Notes: a model not told the origin generated them from the sequence alone. Shown: positions 34,621 through 45,728, counted from the stretch's first letter. The stretch is DNA of 64,000 bases from Rugalucina vietnamica (GCA_964017185.1 OZ024875.1:65901043-65965042), one strand, 5' to 3'. Translations and numbers: made by a program.

Positions 34621-36018
34621 TGTAGCAGTGTGTCAACCTATGGGCCATTTTAACTACATGCGTAAATCAGTCTCGTCTCTCTGCATAAGATATGGTTTTC
34701 GCATCCCTCTTTTCTTGCTTGTAGCGGTGTGTTCGCCTCCTTTTCTGACCACATAAATGTGATTTTCATCTAAATTCTTCAAACTTTAATAAATCAAATG
34801 TTCGCAAATTGAGCACAAAGGCAATTTTTATCTATATTTCTATATTTCAAAAATCGAGGATGACCGTTTTCGCCGTCTCTCCTTCCAAGCACCGTCCATG
34901 AGCGGTTCTGGGATGATTTGCATTCATGGAAAGTACTCTGTCTGACTCTCTTTTGTGCTTATTACCTTGATTTTTCTCTGGTTGCCTCCAACCCTGGTTC
35001 CCCAATGTTTAACTTACATAGCTAATACACAATTACCGAGTAAAATTAACACACCGCAACAAACTGACTTTATGTAAAGTGACGCGCCATTTACCGCCAT
35101 TTTTAATCAGATTCTGGGCCCTTTCAAAGGGCGTTCATGAATTAATTTTAAGTCGTTTACCCACTGCCGAACATACAGTGGTGTCAACTTTGTCACATTT
35201 TATGTGATTTTTGTGTATTTTAGCATTGTTTTTGTTTTATTTTATTTATTTACCTATTTTCATTTTTTCTTTCATTTTTTCCAGTTTTTACCTGTAAACA
35301 CATATTGACTCTGAAGAGGCGAAAGCCGAAAGCGCGCTTAGTTTGATTTATTCTTGCACTGTTAATGGTTTAATCCCCCTATATACTTATTTCAATCATT
35401 TTTCGAATCCTTTCTTAGGATCCAGTGCTACCGGGAAGATTTTTGTTTGATGTTTGTCCTATTTCTCCCTATATATATATATATATGTAAGTTAAACATT
35501 GGGGAACCAGGGCTGGAGGCAACCAGATAAAAATCAAGTTAATGAGCACCAAAGAGAGTCAAACAGAGTGCTTTCCATGAATGCAAATCATCCCAGAACT
35601 GCTCATGGACGGTGCTTGGAAGGAGAGACTGCGAAAATGGCCATCCTCGATTTTTGAAATATAGAAATTTAGATAAAAATTGCCTTTGTGCTCAATTGGC
35701 GAACATTTGATTTATTGAAGTTTGAAGAATTTAGATGAAAATCACATTTATGTGGTCAGAAGAGGAGGCGAACACACCGCTACAAGCAAGAAAAGGGGGA
35801 TGTGAAAACCATGTCTTATGCAGAGAGACGAGACAGATATACGTATGTAGCTAAAATGGCCCATAGGTTGACACACTGCTACAGAATGAATAACTGGTAA
35901 GCTATGGGGACCCAGGAAAACTGGGGAACCCAGAAAAAGGGGTTTGATAAAGAAATTACTGCTAAAAAACGAGAACAAATGCCGGTCTGCATATCATTGA
36001 AATGTGTGTGAAACTGTA
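34487..36018. repeat. Large inverted repeat with ~465-bp spacer
   Basis: Arm 34487-35021 is mirrored by 35486-36018 (about 535 bp each, high identity: for example GAGCACAAAGGCAATTTTTA against its complement at about 35669-35698). Both arms carry the same 76-codon frame on opposite strands, so it is not a gene. The spacer carries a hammerhead-like motif. Position right after a Penelope-like 3' end suggests the arms are that element's terminal (pseudo-LTR) sequence in inverted arrangement; this is inference. Confidence 0.8.
35306..35348 (+). ncRNA. Hammerhead ribozyme motif in the inverted-repeat spacer
   Basis: GACU-CUGAAGA-GGC-GAAA-GCC-GAAA-GCGCGC-UU-AGUU fits a minimal type I hammerhead: CUGANGA box, 3-bp stem II with GAAA loop, GAAA box, palindromic stem III (probably working as a dimer), U16.1 and U17, then a 4-bp stem I with one G-U. 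Penelope-like elements are known to carry such ribozymes in their terminal repeats, which fits the neighbour at 33566-33925. Confidence 0.65.
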
Positions 36019-36244
36019 GCTAAACCTATGGGCCATGTTAGCTACATACGTATTTACGCGACATTTTTGTTTTGAGTGTAGATTTTTTTCATACGTTTTT
36101 GCCAGGATATTCACGACAAATTCGAATTTACGTACATGTTATTTTATTAGCATTATCGACTTTCATAGACGTACAACAAACGTTTATCCTATTTTGGAAT
36201 ATCAGCGTGTATAATAAATATTTATTATATACGGGGATGATAAA

Positions 36245-36405
36245 CGGAGTGGCCACCTATTGGGAAAATAGCTCCTCATTCGGCTTACGATATGTTTTCA
36301 TGATATAAGTGCCTGATTGTTAATTTCCATCTCGGTTTTTGGAGAAGGATTTTCTTTATGACTGCACCTTTTCCTAATCGTTGCCAACTTGAACCTTTTT
36401 AAAGT
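36245..36405 (+). repeat. Dispersed 830-bp-family repeat, 3' 160 bp
   Basis: From GTGGCCACCTATTGGGAAAA to the GCCAACTTGAACCTTTTT end, with the TTTTTTCCC run deleted. Confidence 0.75.
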
Positions 36406-36454
36406 TGATGAAGATTCTGTATGGCGTTTTAAAGCACATTTACACGTACGGCCT

Positions 36455-37325
36455 GGTTCACACTAGCGAATTACGATTAGTTGTGGATGGAATATTTGGG
36501 CGGGGCTTAAGTAAAATCTGTATCACTATTACCTATGAATGTGGTTAGTTACGGGTACTAAAGGATGGAAACGGATAACTCTTGATAGATATTTTACATA
36601 TTTTTGCATGTTAAGGACAGTAACGGTATATACGGATAAATAGTGACGTTCGCTGTCCGTTAGATGCACCTGCAAATTTTGTAAAAATTCAAAATTTTTA
36701 GGCACGGGTGAAAAATCACGTTATTTCACTTTACTGCGATACGCAATAACACACTACTGACGGTCATTAGGACTGATACGCACAGTTATGGACAGATTCG
36801 CTCGGATACGGACGATAGCGGATAAGATACGATTCATTACGTATATTACGGATAAATACGAAAGACCTATCCACAGGCACCCGTGTATGATAATGTTACT
36901 GTACTATGATCACGAGCTGTGGTTATTGACACTACAGCGAACGTTTCTATACGCAAGTTACCGGCAACATCCATACCATATTTGTATATATCTGTGTATA
37001 TCCATATCATGCAGATGCATGCCAAATCATCGATCCGTGTCCATTCTTTAGTACACGTATCTAATCGCATTCATAAGTAATAGTGATGCATAAACTATTA
37101 AAACCCCGCTGACGACATAGCGAACGCCTCTATACGCAAGTGACCGCCAACATCCGTATCATATCCGTATATATCCCTATCATGCAAATGCCATGTCAAA
37201 TTCTCTATTCGTGTCCATCCTTTAGTGCCCATATCTTACCACATGCATAGGTAATAGTGCATACATTATTTAAACTTCGCCCAAAACTTTCATCCGCAAC
37301 TGCACGTTAATTGGTAGTGTGACCG
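36455..37325. mobile_element. Foldback element, ~870 bp, with internal tandem duplication
   Basis: The left end GGTTCACACTAGCGAATTAC is mirrored by GTTAATTGGTAGTGTGACCG at the right; further in, CTATTACCTATGAATGTGGT pairs with the right arm's ACCACATGCATAGGTAATAG. A unit of about 187 bp starting at CGAACG...CTATACGCAAGT is tandemly repeated (about 36938 and 37125). No transposase recognised. Confidence 0.65.
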
Positions 37326-37386
37326 TTGCCTACCGGGTGTTATGTATTTAAGTTAAAACAACGACCAAGTATAGAGACCATAAATC

Positions 37387-37392
37387 TTTATT
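37387..37392 (-). terminator. Polyadenylation signal of gene 2
   Basis: AATAAA on the minus strand about 120 bp after the stop codon of gene 2. Confidence 0.55.
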
Positions 37393-37512
37393 CGCACATT
37401 TTGTTTTTACGCCACAGCTAAAAACTGTACATATTTTTGTCTGCTTCATCAAATCTGTCCAGTATCTAGACATTCTTTCATTTATGCTCCGCAAAATCCA
37501 TCAATTTACCCT

Positions 37513-38340
37513 TTATTTTTTGCAACACCTCTTGTTGTAGCAGATTCCATTACGGGCACAATCATTATTCTTTTTGCAGAGCTTATTGGTTTCCTTGTAC
37601 CCATACGGACAGTTGCCCTTATTCGGATTTGGCTTCTTCTCACAACATTTCTTATTCTTGCAGAGGCCATTTCTACCACAGTCGTTGTTAGTTCGACATT
37701 TCCTATTCGTTTGGTTGTAGTCCCGGGGGCACTTGTCTTTATTTGGGTTATTTTTCTTCCTGCAGCAAAAACCACCTTTGCAGACTCCGACCCCACTGTC
37801 ACAGTCGTAATTGAAGTAGCACCTCTTGTTGGTTTTCTCCCAACCGCTTGGGCACCGTGATGACGCCCTGGTGTCGCCCGTGGCTGCTTTGGACTGTCCC
37901 GTCACTGCAAAGCAATTTTTTAAAAAAGATAACCGTCGTTTTTATTTTTTAAAAAGGTACAAGTAGGCAAAGATCAGGAAAAGGCGCAATCAGAAAAAGA
38001 TTCCCACTCCAAAAACCGAGGCGGGAAAAAAACAAACTAACAATCAGGTACTTATACCATGAAACGACTTTACAATGGTATACATAACGACTATAAATAA
38101 CACTATTAATAATTAATGTTGTTTTACATCTACTCAACATACCTTAATCTAAACATTATATAGAATAAGCCGTTTGATTATTTTAAGATAATGACATGCA
38201 CACCATTCATGACCGACCAGCATTTACTATTCCCTCAAAAGGTGTGATAAAGATAAGTGAAGACAGCTTCAAGGCTTACCACCGGAATTGCAAATCGTCG
38301 TCAACATAACGAACGCTCCTAATGCGAAGCAAAGTTTCAT
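37513..38340 (-). CDS. Secreted six-cysteine-repeat protein, gene 2 (3 repeats)
   Basis: Exons 38280-38340 and 37513-37904 on the minus strand with a 375-bp phase-1 intron (donor GTAAGC, acceptor TTGCTTTGCAG) give 150 residues. Signal peptide MKLCFALGAFVMLTTICNSG, then three repeats with the gene 1 cysteine spacing and a Lys/Arg-rich composition. It is the closest paralogue of gene 1, in inverted orientation about 9 kb away, with homology extending several hundred bases upstream and downstream. Unlike the others it stops right after the last CC-KK and lacks the (S/P)IRG tail. Unrecognised family; secretion is the only firm prediction. Confidence 0.85.
37952..38067 (-). repeat. Dispersed 830-bp-family repeat in gene 2 intron, 3' part
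   Basis: Near-consensus 3' block ending about 45 bp from the acceptor, at the same relative site as the much more diverged copy in the gene 1 intron. Confidence 0.8.
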
Positions 38341-38404
38341 TATCAAGCTATAAACGGACAGCCTCTATCGATTGCAAATGCCTTACAACTGTCAAAACAT
38401 TCGA

Positions 38405-38424
38405 CCAGTTGGCTTTAAATATGC
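38405..38424 (-). promoter_or_regulatory. Core promoter box of gene 2
   Basis: Minus strand GCATATTTAAAGCCAACTGG, 74-79 bp from the ATG. The surrounding CTGTCCAG and CGAATGTTTTGACAG are also identical or nearly so to gene 1. Confidence 0.65.
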
Positions 38425-38752
38425 TGGACAGCAATCAGGTGAATCACATCGCAACTTGTGTTTCGCATTTCGTTAAATAATTTACAAATATACGTAATAG
38501 TGTACGTTATAGTGTATTTTCTCCTAAAATTATTTGGAGTGTTTTACACTAATAAGAAGAATATCGCTTTGACTGCGAAGAATATCTTAATCTCAGAACT
38601 TAACCGATAAATAGATAAGAATTCTTAAACAGTTTTAACATAGGTTTCTGAAAATGTTTTTCTATGTCTCGACTTCCAAATTTACCTCTGTGAGCACCAA
38701 ACAACATGCGGCACTAGGAAATATTTAACGTCAAAACTAATGGTCAGTAAAT

Positions 38753-38774
38753 CTATTCTACCGTAACAGCTGTT
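38753..38774 (-). promoter_or_regulatory. Conserved distal upstream box of gene 2
   Basis: Plus-strand CTATTCTACCGTAACAGCTG (E-box CAGCTG) about 413-434 bp upstream of the ATG; same sequence core at 45375-45399 and 48209-48229. Confidence 0.5.
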
Positions 38775-39754
38775 CACAGCATGGACGGGATTTGAACCTT
38801 TGACCTTAACAGCAGTAGACTTACAAATAATGATATTGGAATGAACTACCGGTAGAAAACAGTGCAGTGTAGGTTGTGCCGCATATGAATTCATTATATG
38901 AAAGAGCTGGATTGGTAGCCATATGATGGAACCTGAAAGATCGTTACTTATCATGCAGAAACAAAAACAAATCTCTGATAATGGCCTCGCAAGGATCGTT
39001 GATGAAAATGTGGTTGGTTTGTTTGAATTCCTGCTTTACTTCCCAGTCAACAACAATGGTTATGTCGGGACTGTCTCCATTTGATGGGACGTACCCAAAC
39101 TGATGATGTCATGACATCCAACAAATGCGTGGAATATATCCATCAAACTAAGCCAATAAGGCTTAAATGTATGGATTGACTTCAAACCACTTTTCCTGAG
39201 CAGGCTCAGACTTGTGCGGTTAACCAGTAACCAGTTGGCCAGCGAATAAGTTTTCCCTGTATGCACACGCAGCCCATCTATATCTTAAGGCCCCAATGGG
39301 CGGGGACTCTTGTAACATTTTGCTTTTCCTTTGGGTCTATTATATTAAGTGACCACCTTTGTAACCATTTGTCATATAAACCCTCGCCTGTTCTGAACAG
39401 TTTTACTCGTAAGGGAGCTAAGAACCCCTACCTTGGGCTTGGCCACTATGGAAACTAGGGCGCATCACAAGAACTTAGTCTATAGAAATGATTATTAAAC
39501 ATTGCAACACACAAAAAATAAAACTCTGAGTGTGAACTTATGGTTTAAACCAAAATTGTTGTATGTTTTACCGTTGTAAGAATTATTCAAGCTAAAATAT
39601 ATCCCCCGGGTTAGGGCCATAATTTGAGGGTTTTTTGTGGAGTACCATATAACGATCTGCGTACTAAACATTTAAACCATGGGTCTTATTGTTTCAGAGT
39701 AGAAGATTTTTTTAGGCTTTGGCAGATAATGACGCCACGCGGTTTGACCTGCAT

Positions 39755-40606
39755 AGACCCCAGGGGCACGGTTGGCAGGTCCACCGGGGTCCAACTGGTG
39801 TTTTTCTTTTGCTCCGGAGTTACATCAGGAAAACAAGTCCGTGCAATATATACCCCCGTAAACCCCCCTTTTATATAGTAAAACTGGGGTATGCAGGGGT
39901 ATACCTATTTTTCTTATTTTTGCTCCAAAACATAGATTGTGGGTACTCGTTAGGCGAGGCGGTTCTAACGTGTACCCACAATCTATGTTTTGAGCAAAAA
40001 TAAGAAAAATATCATTTTTTTTTATGAAATTTTCAATTTTTACGGGTGAAAAAAATTTCTATATATTGCATGGACAAGTTTTCGTAATGAATAGCAGGAA
40101 TCTCCATCGTCGGGCAGCTTACTCAATCTGTGAGTCCTGGTTTTTGATTCATCAGGATGTTTATTATGATTTATTTGTTTGTTCTTGATGATTCATTGAC
40201 TAGTTAGAGATTCACCACGAGGACCGAAGAATTAACTAAATGTTATGAACCACTGCAGAAGCTGAGGGTGAGGTTATGGCTATGTAAAACCGGTTTAAAC
40301 CCGCCAGTAACTTTGTGTTACTGATCGTTCCAAGGCGATACTTCTGTGGTGGTTCTTTTTGTTTTATGTCTTGGTGTTAAAATGTTTTGTGCTGTTGGCG
40401 CCTTATGTATGTTTTCATATTTCTAGTTAAGTTAAGGTAACTGGGTGGCCACCTATTGGGAAAATAGCTGCTCATTCGGCTTACGATATGTTTCATGGTA
40501 TAAGTACCTGATTGTTAGTTTGTTTTTTTTTCCACCTCGGTTTTTGGAGTGGGAATCTTTTTCTGATTGCGCCTTTTCCTGATCTTTGCCTACTTGTACC
40601 TTTTTT
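39755..40606 (+). repeat. Dispersed 830-bp-family repeat carrying a nested MITE
   Basis: Left piece 39755-39822 (GGTCCACCGGGGTCCAACTG ...), right piece 40090-40606 (CTCCATCGTCGGGCAGC ... ACTTGTACCTTTTT). About 25 bp of host repeat are missing at the junction. Confidence 0.8.
39823..40089. mobile_element. GAAAACATGTCC-family MITE inserted in an 830-bp-family repeat
   Basis: Ends CATCAGGAAAACAAGTCCGT and GGACAAGTTTTCGTAATG. It has a strong central hairpin (CATAGATTGTGGGTACTCGT ... GTACCCACAATCTATG) with GGCGAGGCGG in the loop. It interrupts the 830-bp-family copy between the CTCCGGAGTTA and GGAATCTCCATCG sections. Confidence 0.8.
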
Positions 40607-40629
40607 ATAACGAGAATTATTAATTCATA

Positions 40630-41210
40630 ATTGAAATTCTAACGCCCACAGTGCGTGGCCAGTATGGTCACCCAGGGACAAAGTAAATTGTTAGGATTTA
40701 TAAAGAGGGTTACTAATTTATATTTGAAACAATGATGCCCACGGTGCGTGGCCAGTATGGACCCCAGGGACAAAGTTATTTGGCAGAATTTGTAGTGGAA
40801 TAGAAACGTTGCAGCACAAAAATATGAAACTTAATGCTCTTGGCTTCATGGTTTTAGAGAAGATTTATTTTTTACTGTTGTAAGTATATTGGAGTTAATG
40901 ACACCCTCGTTGAGTCTATGTTAGATCCCAGGATTTACGTAGAACATGTTACCATAACATTGCTGCATACTAAATAAAAAAGTTTTTGGTCTCGTCGTTT
41001 TCAGAAAAGAAGATTTTAAGGTTTTATTATGACATATCATGACGCACCCGGGCATGACCTTTATGGGCCCAATGGGCACGACTGGTAAGATTTTTAACGA
41101 GGGTTACTAAACATTGCTTCACAATTTTTGATGTTTTCCTCATTGCATGTATATGGGAGTTATTTTTAACGAGGGTTACTAATCATTGCTTCACAATGTT
41201 TATATGGGAG
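40630..41210 (+). repeat. Repeated GCCCACxGTGCGTGGCCAGT modules
   Basis: GCCCACAGTGCGTGGCCAGT at about 40645 recurs at about 40738, each followed by CCCAGGGACAAAGT. TTTTAACGAGGGTTACTAA recurs at about 41092, 41162 and (variant) 40700. Looks like a degenerate tandem repeat; no gene. Confidence 0.6.
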
Positions 41211-41214
41211 TTAA

Positions 41215-41342
41215 TCCCTTGGATGGGGCATGGTGTGTATTATTTGTGTAGAGCGCCCAGTCCCAACTATGGTCACGTCGGGACGTTGCCTCCATTGAAT
41301 GGGACTCCCATCCAACAGTAGGATTAATGAAATCCAATTTGT

Positions 41343-41384
<42 letters not shown>
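41215..41384 (+). repeat. SINE-like fragment ending in poly(A)
   Basis: Contains GAGCGCCCAGTCCCAACTAT and ACGTCGGGACGTTGCCTCC, related to the segment at 39060-39100, and ends in a 38-base A-run at 41347-41384. Confidence 0.45.
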
Positions 41385-41737
41385 ACTGTAAACCAAATAT
41401 GCCAATATGCAAGGATGTTTTGAATAGAACCACCTTTTTCTGGGAAAACACAGACCCTCTGAGCGGATAAACAGTAGTCAGTCAATAGTTAATAAGCTTT
41501 GCCTCCATCTATTTTTCCTTGAAACCAACCGGCGGGGACCCATATTCCAAGATTCGCCTGCTAGCTTCCGAAACATTCTTTTGTCATACTGTAGGCGACG
41601 GACGGACAGACGACGGACTGAAAGACGCCGGGTACCTGCCTTTCCTATAAGCGCACCTTGTAAAGTGTATCAGAAATATTCAATAAGAATTTACATACAA
41701 CTTTGAAATTTAGGTTGTTTCATGCTAGGCTATAATA

Positions 41738-42216
41738 GGCAGCTTACTTAGTCTGTGAGTCATCATGGTGGTTATCATGATTTATGTGTTTGTCTTTGAT
41801 GATTTATTGACTAGTTAGAGATTCACCGCGAGGACCGAACAACAAACTGAATGCTGTGAACCACTGCAGAAGGCGAGGGTGATGTAAGGCGCCTGTAAAA
41901 TCGATTCACCCCGCCCCCATTAGTTTTATTACTGATCGTTCCAAGGCGATACTTCTGTTGTGGTTCCATTTGTCATATGTTTTGGAGTCGACTTTTTGTG
42001 CTGCTTGAATCTTATGTACGTTTTTTATATTTTTATTTAAGTTCGGGTCACTGAGTGGCGGCCTATTCGGAAATAGCTGCTCACTCGGCTTACGATATGT
42101 TTTCTAAGTACAAGTACCTAATTGTCAATTTAGTTATTCCCACCTCTGCTTACGGAGTGGGAATCTTTTTCTGATTGCCCATTTTCCTGATCGTTGCCTA
42201 CTTGTACCTTATAAGA
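41738..42216 (+). repeat. Dispersed 830-bp-family repeat, diverged
   Basis: From GGCAGCTTACTTAGTCTGTG to GTTGCCTACTTGTACCTT, with about 10-15% visible differences from young copies. Confidence 0.8.
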
Positions 42217-42759
42217 GTGGGACATTGTGCCAGTTACAGATCACTGCTTACCTTCTACTGAACAAAGTCCCCAAAATTGGAATATGTACGAGTAAAATGG
42301 AAAAATAGGAAAGTCGAGTTTTTGTTGTTTTTAGTTATGAAAAATATTATTGAGCCCCGTCCTTTGGGGCCGTAAGAAATATATGAGCTGCTTTAGAGTA
42401 GCCATCTAGTAGGTTTGGGTAACTGAGTAGCCACCTATTGTATAAAGCTGCTCACGATATGGTTTTTTAGTATATGTATGAAATTTGAAACCGGAAATGC
42501 CATGTATAAGTCCAGTTAGATGTGTTTGTAAATCTTAAATTTTGCTAAAACTTTTGCATTTCTTTTTTAAAATTAGCGCAAACATGACCATCGTTTATAT
42601 TAGCAAAAATGAATTTTACACAAACAGCATTTGCCGCAATGCATTTTAGACTGACTTTTACGGAAAAATCGACGTCGTGTTGAATTTTATTAATCTATGG
42701 AATTTCAGAAAAATCCGATCATTTCATGATTTTCGAAAAATGCCAAAGCTGTTCTATGC

Positions 42760-43066
42760 CAGTAACGTTGTGTTACTGATCGTTCCAAGGCGATACTTCT
42801 GTGGTGGTTCTTTTTGTTTTATGTCTTGGTGTTTAAAAATTTTTTGTGCTGTTGACGCCTTATGTATGTTTTCATATTTTTAATTAAGTTAAGGTAACTG
42901 AGTGGCCACCTATTGGGAAAATAGCTGCTCATTCGGCTTACGATATGGTTCATGGTATACATGTAAGTGCCTGATTGTTAGTTTGGTTTTTTCCCACCTC
43001 GGTTTTTGGAGTGGGAATCTCTTTCTGATTGCGCCTTTTCCTGATCTTTGCCTACTTGTACCTTTC
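42760..43066 (+). repeat. Dispersed 830-bp-family repeat, 3' 300 bp
   Basis: Near-consensus from GCCAGTAACGTTGTGTTACT to the CTACTTGTACCTTT end. Confidence 0.85.
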
Positions 43067-43421
43067 TATGGGCTTTCACATCGTGTTTCCTTTTTCAAAT
43101 GTCTTATAGTCAGTTACTTTGAGACAATACCTAAAATGTTGCAAATGAAATGGCCATTTTGCGATCTTTGGGATGTCCGTTAAATTTGGGTGCCTTAACA
43201 TACACATGGAAAATAATATAGTGGCCCTTATAATTTTTGAGAAGTATGTAAATATTTACGTCCCCAATGTTGGGTAAAAGTCCCCATGAAATACTGACAA
43301 CTTAATCTATTTACACTAAGAAACTTACCGTCAATATGAAATAGAACAGAAATAAAAACAAATAACTGTATAAACTTAACATTTATAGACAAGAAGTCAG
43401 AATGCTGCTTTGTTTTACATT

Positions 43422-43427
43422 TTTATT
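43422..43427 (-). terminator. Polyadenylation signal of gene 3
   Basis: AATAAA on the minus strand (context CAGAAATAAAAATG) about 105 bp after the gene 3 stop. Confidence 0.55.
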
Positions 43428-43532
43428 TCTGTTTCATATATTGCAGATCTTATTACATGTATAACTCAAGCTCAGTTCGTTAGTTGTCTCTCTCGTTCAA
43501 AAGTCATTTCAGTTTCATGCTTCGTATACCAG

Positions 43533-44995
43533 CTAACCTCGTATCGGTTTGCAACAATTCCGTTTCCCACAGACTAGTTTACGTTTGCAACCAGAGTCAT
43601 CCCGACAGTGCCTTTTAGTTTCCTTATAACCATAGGGGCAATAGTTTGTATTTGGGTTCTTCTCCTTCTCACAGCACCTTCTTTCGTTGCAAATTCCGTA
43701 TTGCCCACAATCGTAATCTGAACCGCATCGCTTGTTTGTTTCTCGGTAATTTATTGGACATTCTCTGTGAATATGAGGACTATTCTTTTCGCAGCACCTT
43801 CTTTCGTTGCAAATTCCCAATTCGCCACAATCGTAATCTGAACTACATTGTCTGCTTGTTTCTCGATAATCGATCGGACATTCCCTGTGAATATATGGAG
43901 TTTTCTTCTCGCAACACCTTCGTTCGTTGCATATTCCGTATTGCCCACACTCGTAATCTGAGCTACATTGCCTGTTAGTTTCTTGATAATTTATCGGGCA
44001 TTCTCTGTAAATATTTGGAGTATTCTTTTCGCAGCACCTGCGTTCGTTGCAAATTCCATATTCGCCACAATCGTAGTCTGAACTGCATTGCCTGTTTGTT
44101 TCTCGATAATTTATCGGGCATTCTCTGTGAATATTTGGAGTCTTCTTTTCGCAGCACCTGCGTTCGTTGCAAATTCCATATTCTCCACAATCGTAATCTG
44201 AACTGCACTGCCTGTTTGTTTCTTGATAATTTATTGGGCATTCTCTGTGGATATGTGGAGTCTTCTTCTCTCGGCAACATCTTAATCCTTTACAGATGCC
44301 CACTCCACTTCCACACTGATAATTGAAGAGGCATTTCTTGTTGGATTTCACATATCCTACAGGACATTTCAAGGATGCCCTGCCGACTACAGCGTCTTTG
44401 GCTTGACCTGTGACTGAAAACAAATACAAAAACACGTCTTCAATACCTATTACAAAAGTTAATCAGTACACATGTAATAGGTTCTTCGTTTAGATTAATT
44501 TTCTAACCGTCGTTTAATATATTTGTCCCTTTCGGACAATTCTAGTCTTTGTATTGACCATCCTCTTTAAGTCATTCTCTTTGGTTCCATTTTGCCAAAT
44601 CTACAAGGTCACTGATGAGGCTTGAGTAGCCGAAACCTCGGTATGACCCAACGCTTCTCTCTTTAATATATTTACTGCTCTTAAAGAATCTCAGTTTTAA
44701 TTTCTATTATCTCATTTTCCCTTAGAATAAATCAAGATAGCTTACACGGGCCACCAACATGCATTTGAAAGTTGCATGAATTACAGACAATATATGTTGT
44801 TATCTGTTCATGAAAGAAATTGGAATACCTAATGACATTCGAGCAAAATATCTGTTATTTGAAAACGTTTGGTGCAATCTGATCATACCTGTAACCTATG
44901 CCAGATAAGTCGTATTAAAATTTACAAAAAGACTTACCACCAATGAAAATCGTCGCCAACAGATAAGACACGCCTAATGTAAAGAACGTTTTCAT
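43533..44995 (-). CDS. Secreted six-cysteine-repeat protein, gene 3 (7 repeats)
   Basis: Minus-strand exons 44938-44995 and 43533-44413 with a 524-bp phase-1 intron (donor GTAAGT, acceptor TGTTTTCAG) give 312 residues. Signal peptide MKTFFTLGVSYLLATIFIG, then seven cysteine repeats (42 cysteines). The first is the N-terminal type (SGVGICKGLRCC, x6 before the fourth Cys), the last is the C-terminal type (CPYGYKET), and five nearly identical middle repeats (CPINYxETNRQCSSDYDCG ... GICNERRCC) lie between. The middle repeats are more acidic than those of genes 1, 2 and 4. Near-identity of the five units at DNA level implies recent expansion or homogenisation. Ends KPIRG. Unknown family. The intron holds a hammerhead-type element. 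Confidence 0.85.
44541..44705 (+). mobile_element. Short hammerhead-bearing retroelement in gene 3 intron
   Basis: Homologous along its length to 25498-25690 (opposite strand): CTAGTCTTTGTATTGACCA at the left, CAAATCTACAAGGTCACTGA in the middle, AATCTCAGTTTTAATTTC at the right. It lies antisense to gene 3. Confidence 0.7.
44607..44648 (+). ncRNA. Hammerhead ribozyme, apparently intact minimal type I
   Basis: GGUCA-CUGAUGA-GGCU-UGAGU-AGCC-GAAA-CCUCGG-UA-UGACC: perfect 5-bp stem I, canonical CUGAUGA, 4-bp stem II, canonical GAAA, short near-palindromic stem III of the kind that acts through a dimer, U16.1 and A17 at the cleavage site. All core residues required by the family are present. Cleavage would need transcription of the plus strand, antisense to gene 3. 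Confidence 0.75.
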
Positions 44996-45060
44996 CGTTC
45001 AGTTTGTTTTTGTTTTGTGTTTTGCCAGGCGCTTACGTTCAAGTTGTAAGTAACCATTTC

Positions 45061-45080
45061 ATCTCGGGTTTAAATATTCA
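45061..45080 (-). promoter_or_regulatory. Core promoter box of gene 3
   Basis: Minus strand TGAATATTTAAACCCGAGAT, 75 bp from the ATG. The ATATTTAAA part is conserved with the other genes; the GCCAACTGG part is not. Confidence 0.5.
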
Positions 45081-45374
45081 GCTGACCAATATTCTGGACG
45101 ACGGCAAGGCACGCCACGACTTAAACTCGTACTGTAGCACTAGTGGCCTTTAGTTTTCAACATAAGAGCTGGATGTATCATAAACGAGGAGTGGTAAAAA
45201 GTGCTTCAAAAATTACACAAACTTAGTCTACGTAGCAAAGAAAGGTGGGTCGAGGATTAGAAAATTGAGGTTTCGAACCATTCTTGATTATGAAATGTTT
45301 CCTGTCCCGTCTTCCAGTAAACATCCTGTTGCATCGTAAAATAGTATATGACAAACGAAAATGGTCAGTAAACT

Positions 45375-45399
45375 ATTTATTCTACTGTAACAGCTGTTT
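45375..45399 (-). promoter_or_regulatory. Conserved distal upstream box of gene 3
   Basis: TTATTCTACTGTAACAGCTG plus TTT, E-box CAGCTG, about 380-404 bp upstream of the ATG; preceded by GGTCAGTAAA as at gene 2. Confidence 0.5.
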
Positions 45400-45651
45400 G
45401 TACAACATGTGCGTTGACATCCGTTGACTATTTAACAGCGAATTAACGACTGGCATTTAAGCCACAGGCGACCCCAAATTAACTGATGAATTATTCGGCA
45501 GCATCGTTGGTAACAGTTGAACGACTATCAAAATCATCTTGTTGGTATGCCAATGTATTATTGTAAAAAGGCATAGGGTGAATTTTAATAAGAACATAAA
45601 ATAAGTGTCGCCTTTGACTGTTGTTAGCTATTTAAAGGATGTTAATTCCCT

Positions 45652-45653
<2 letters not shown>

Positions 45654-45728
<75 letters not shown>
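45654..45728. repeat. (AG)n microsatellite, ~75 bp
   Basis: Uninterrupted AG dinucleotides, followed by a short GTGT run at about 45730-45752. Confidence 0.95.

Noticed and set aside
34526-34756. 76-codon frame repeated at 35748-35978 on the other strand
   Set aside because: It exists in both places only because the region is a large inverted repeat; no domain is recognisable.
43646-44326. Long frames of about 100 codons on both strands across gene 3
   Set aside because: Shadows: the near-identical 120-bp repeats keep alternative frames open together.
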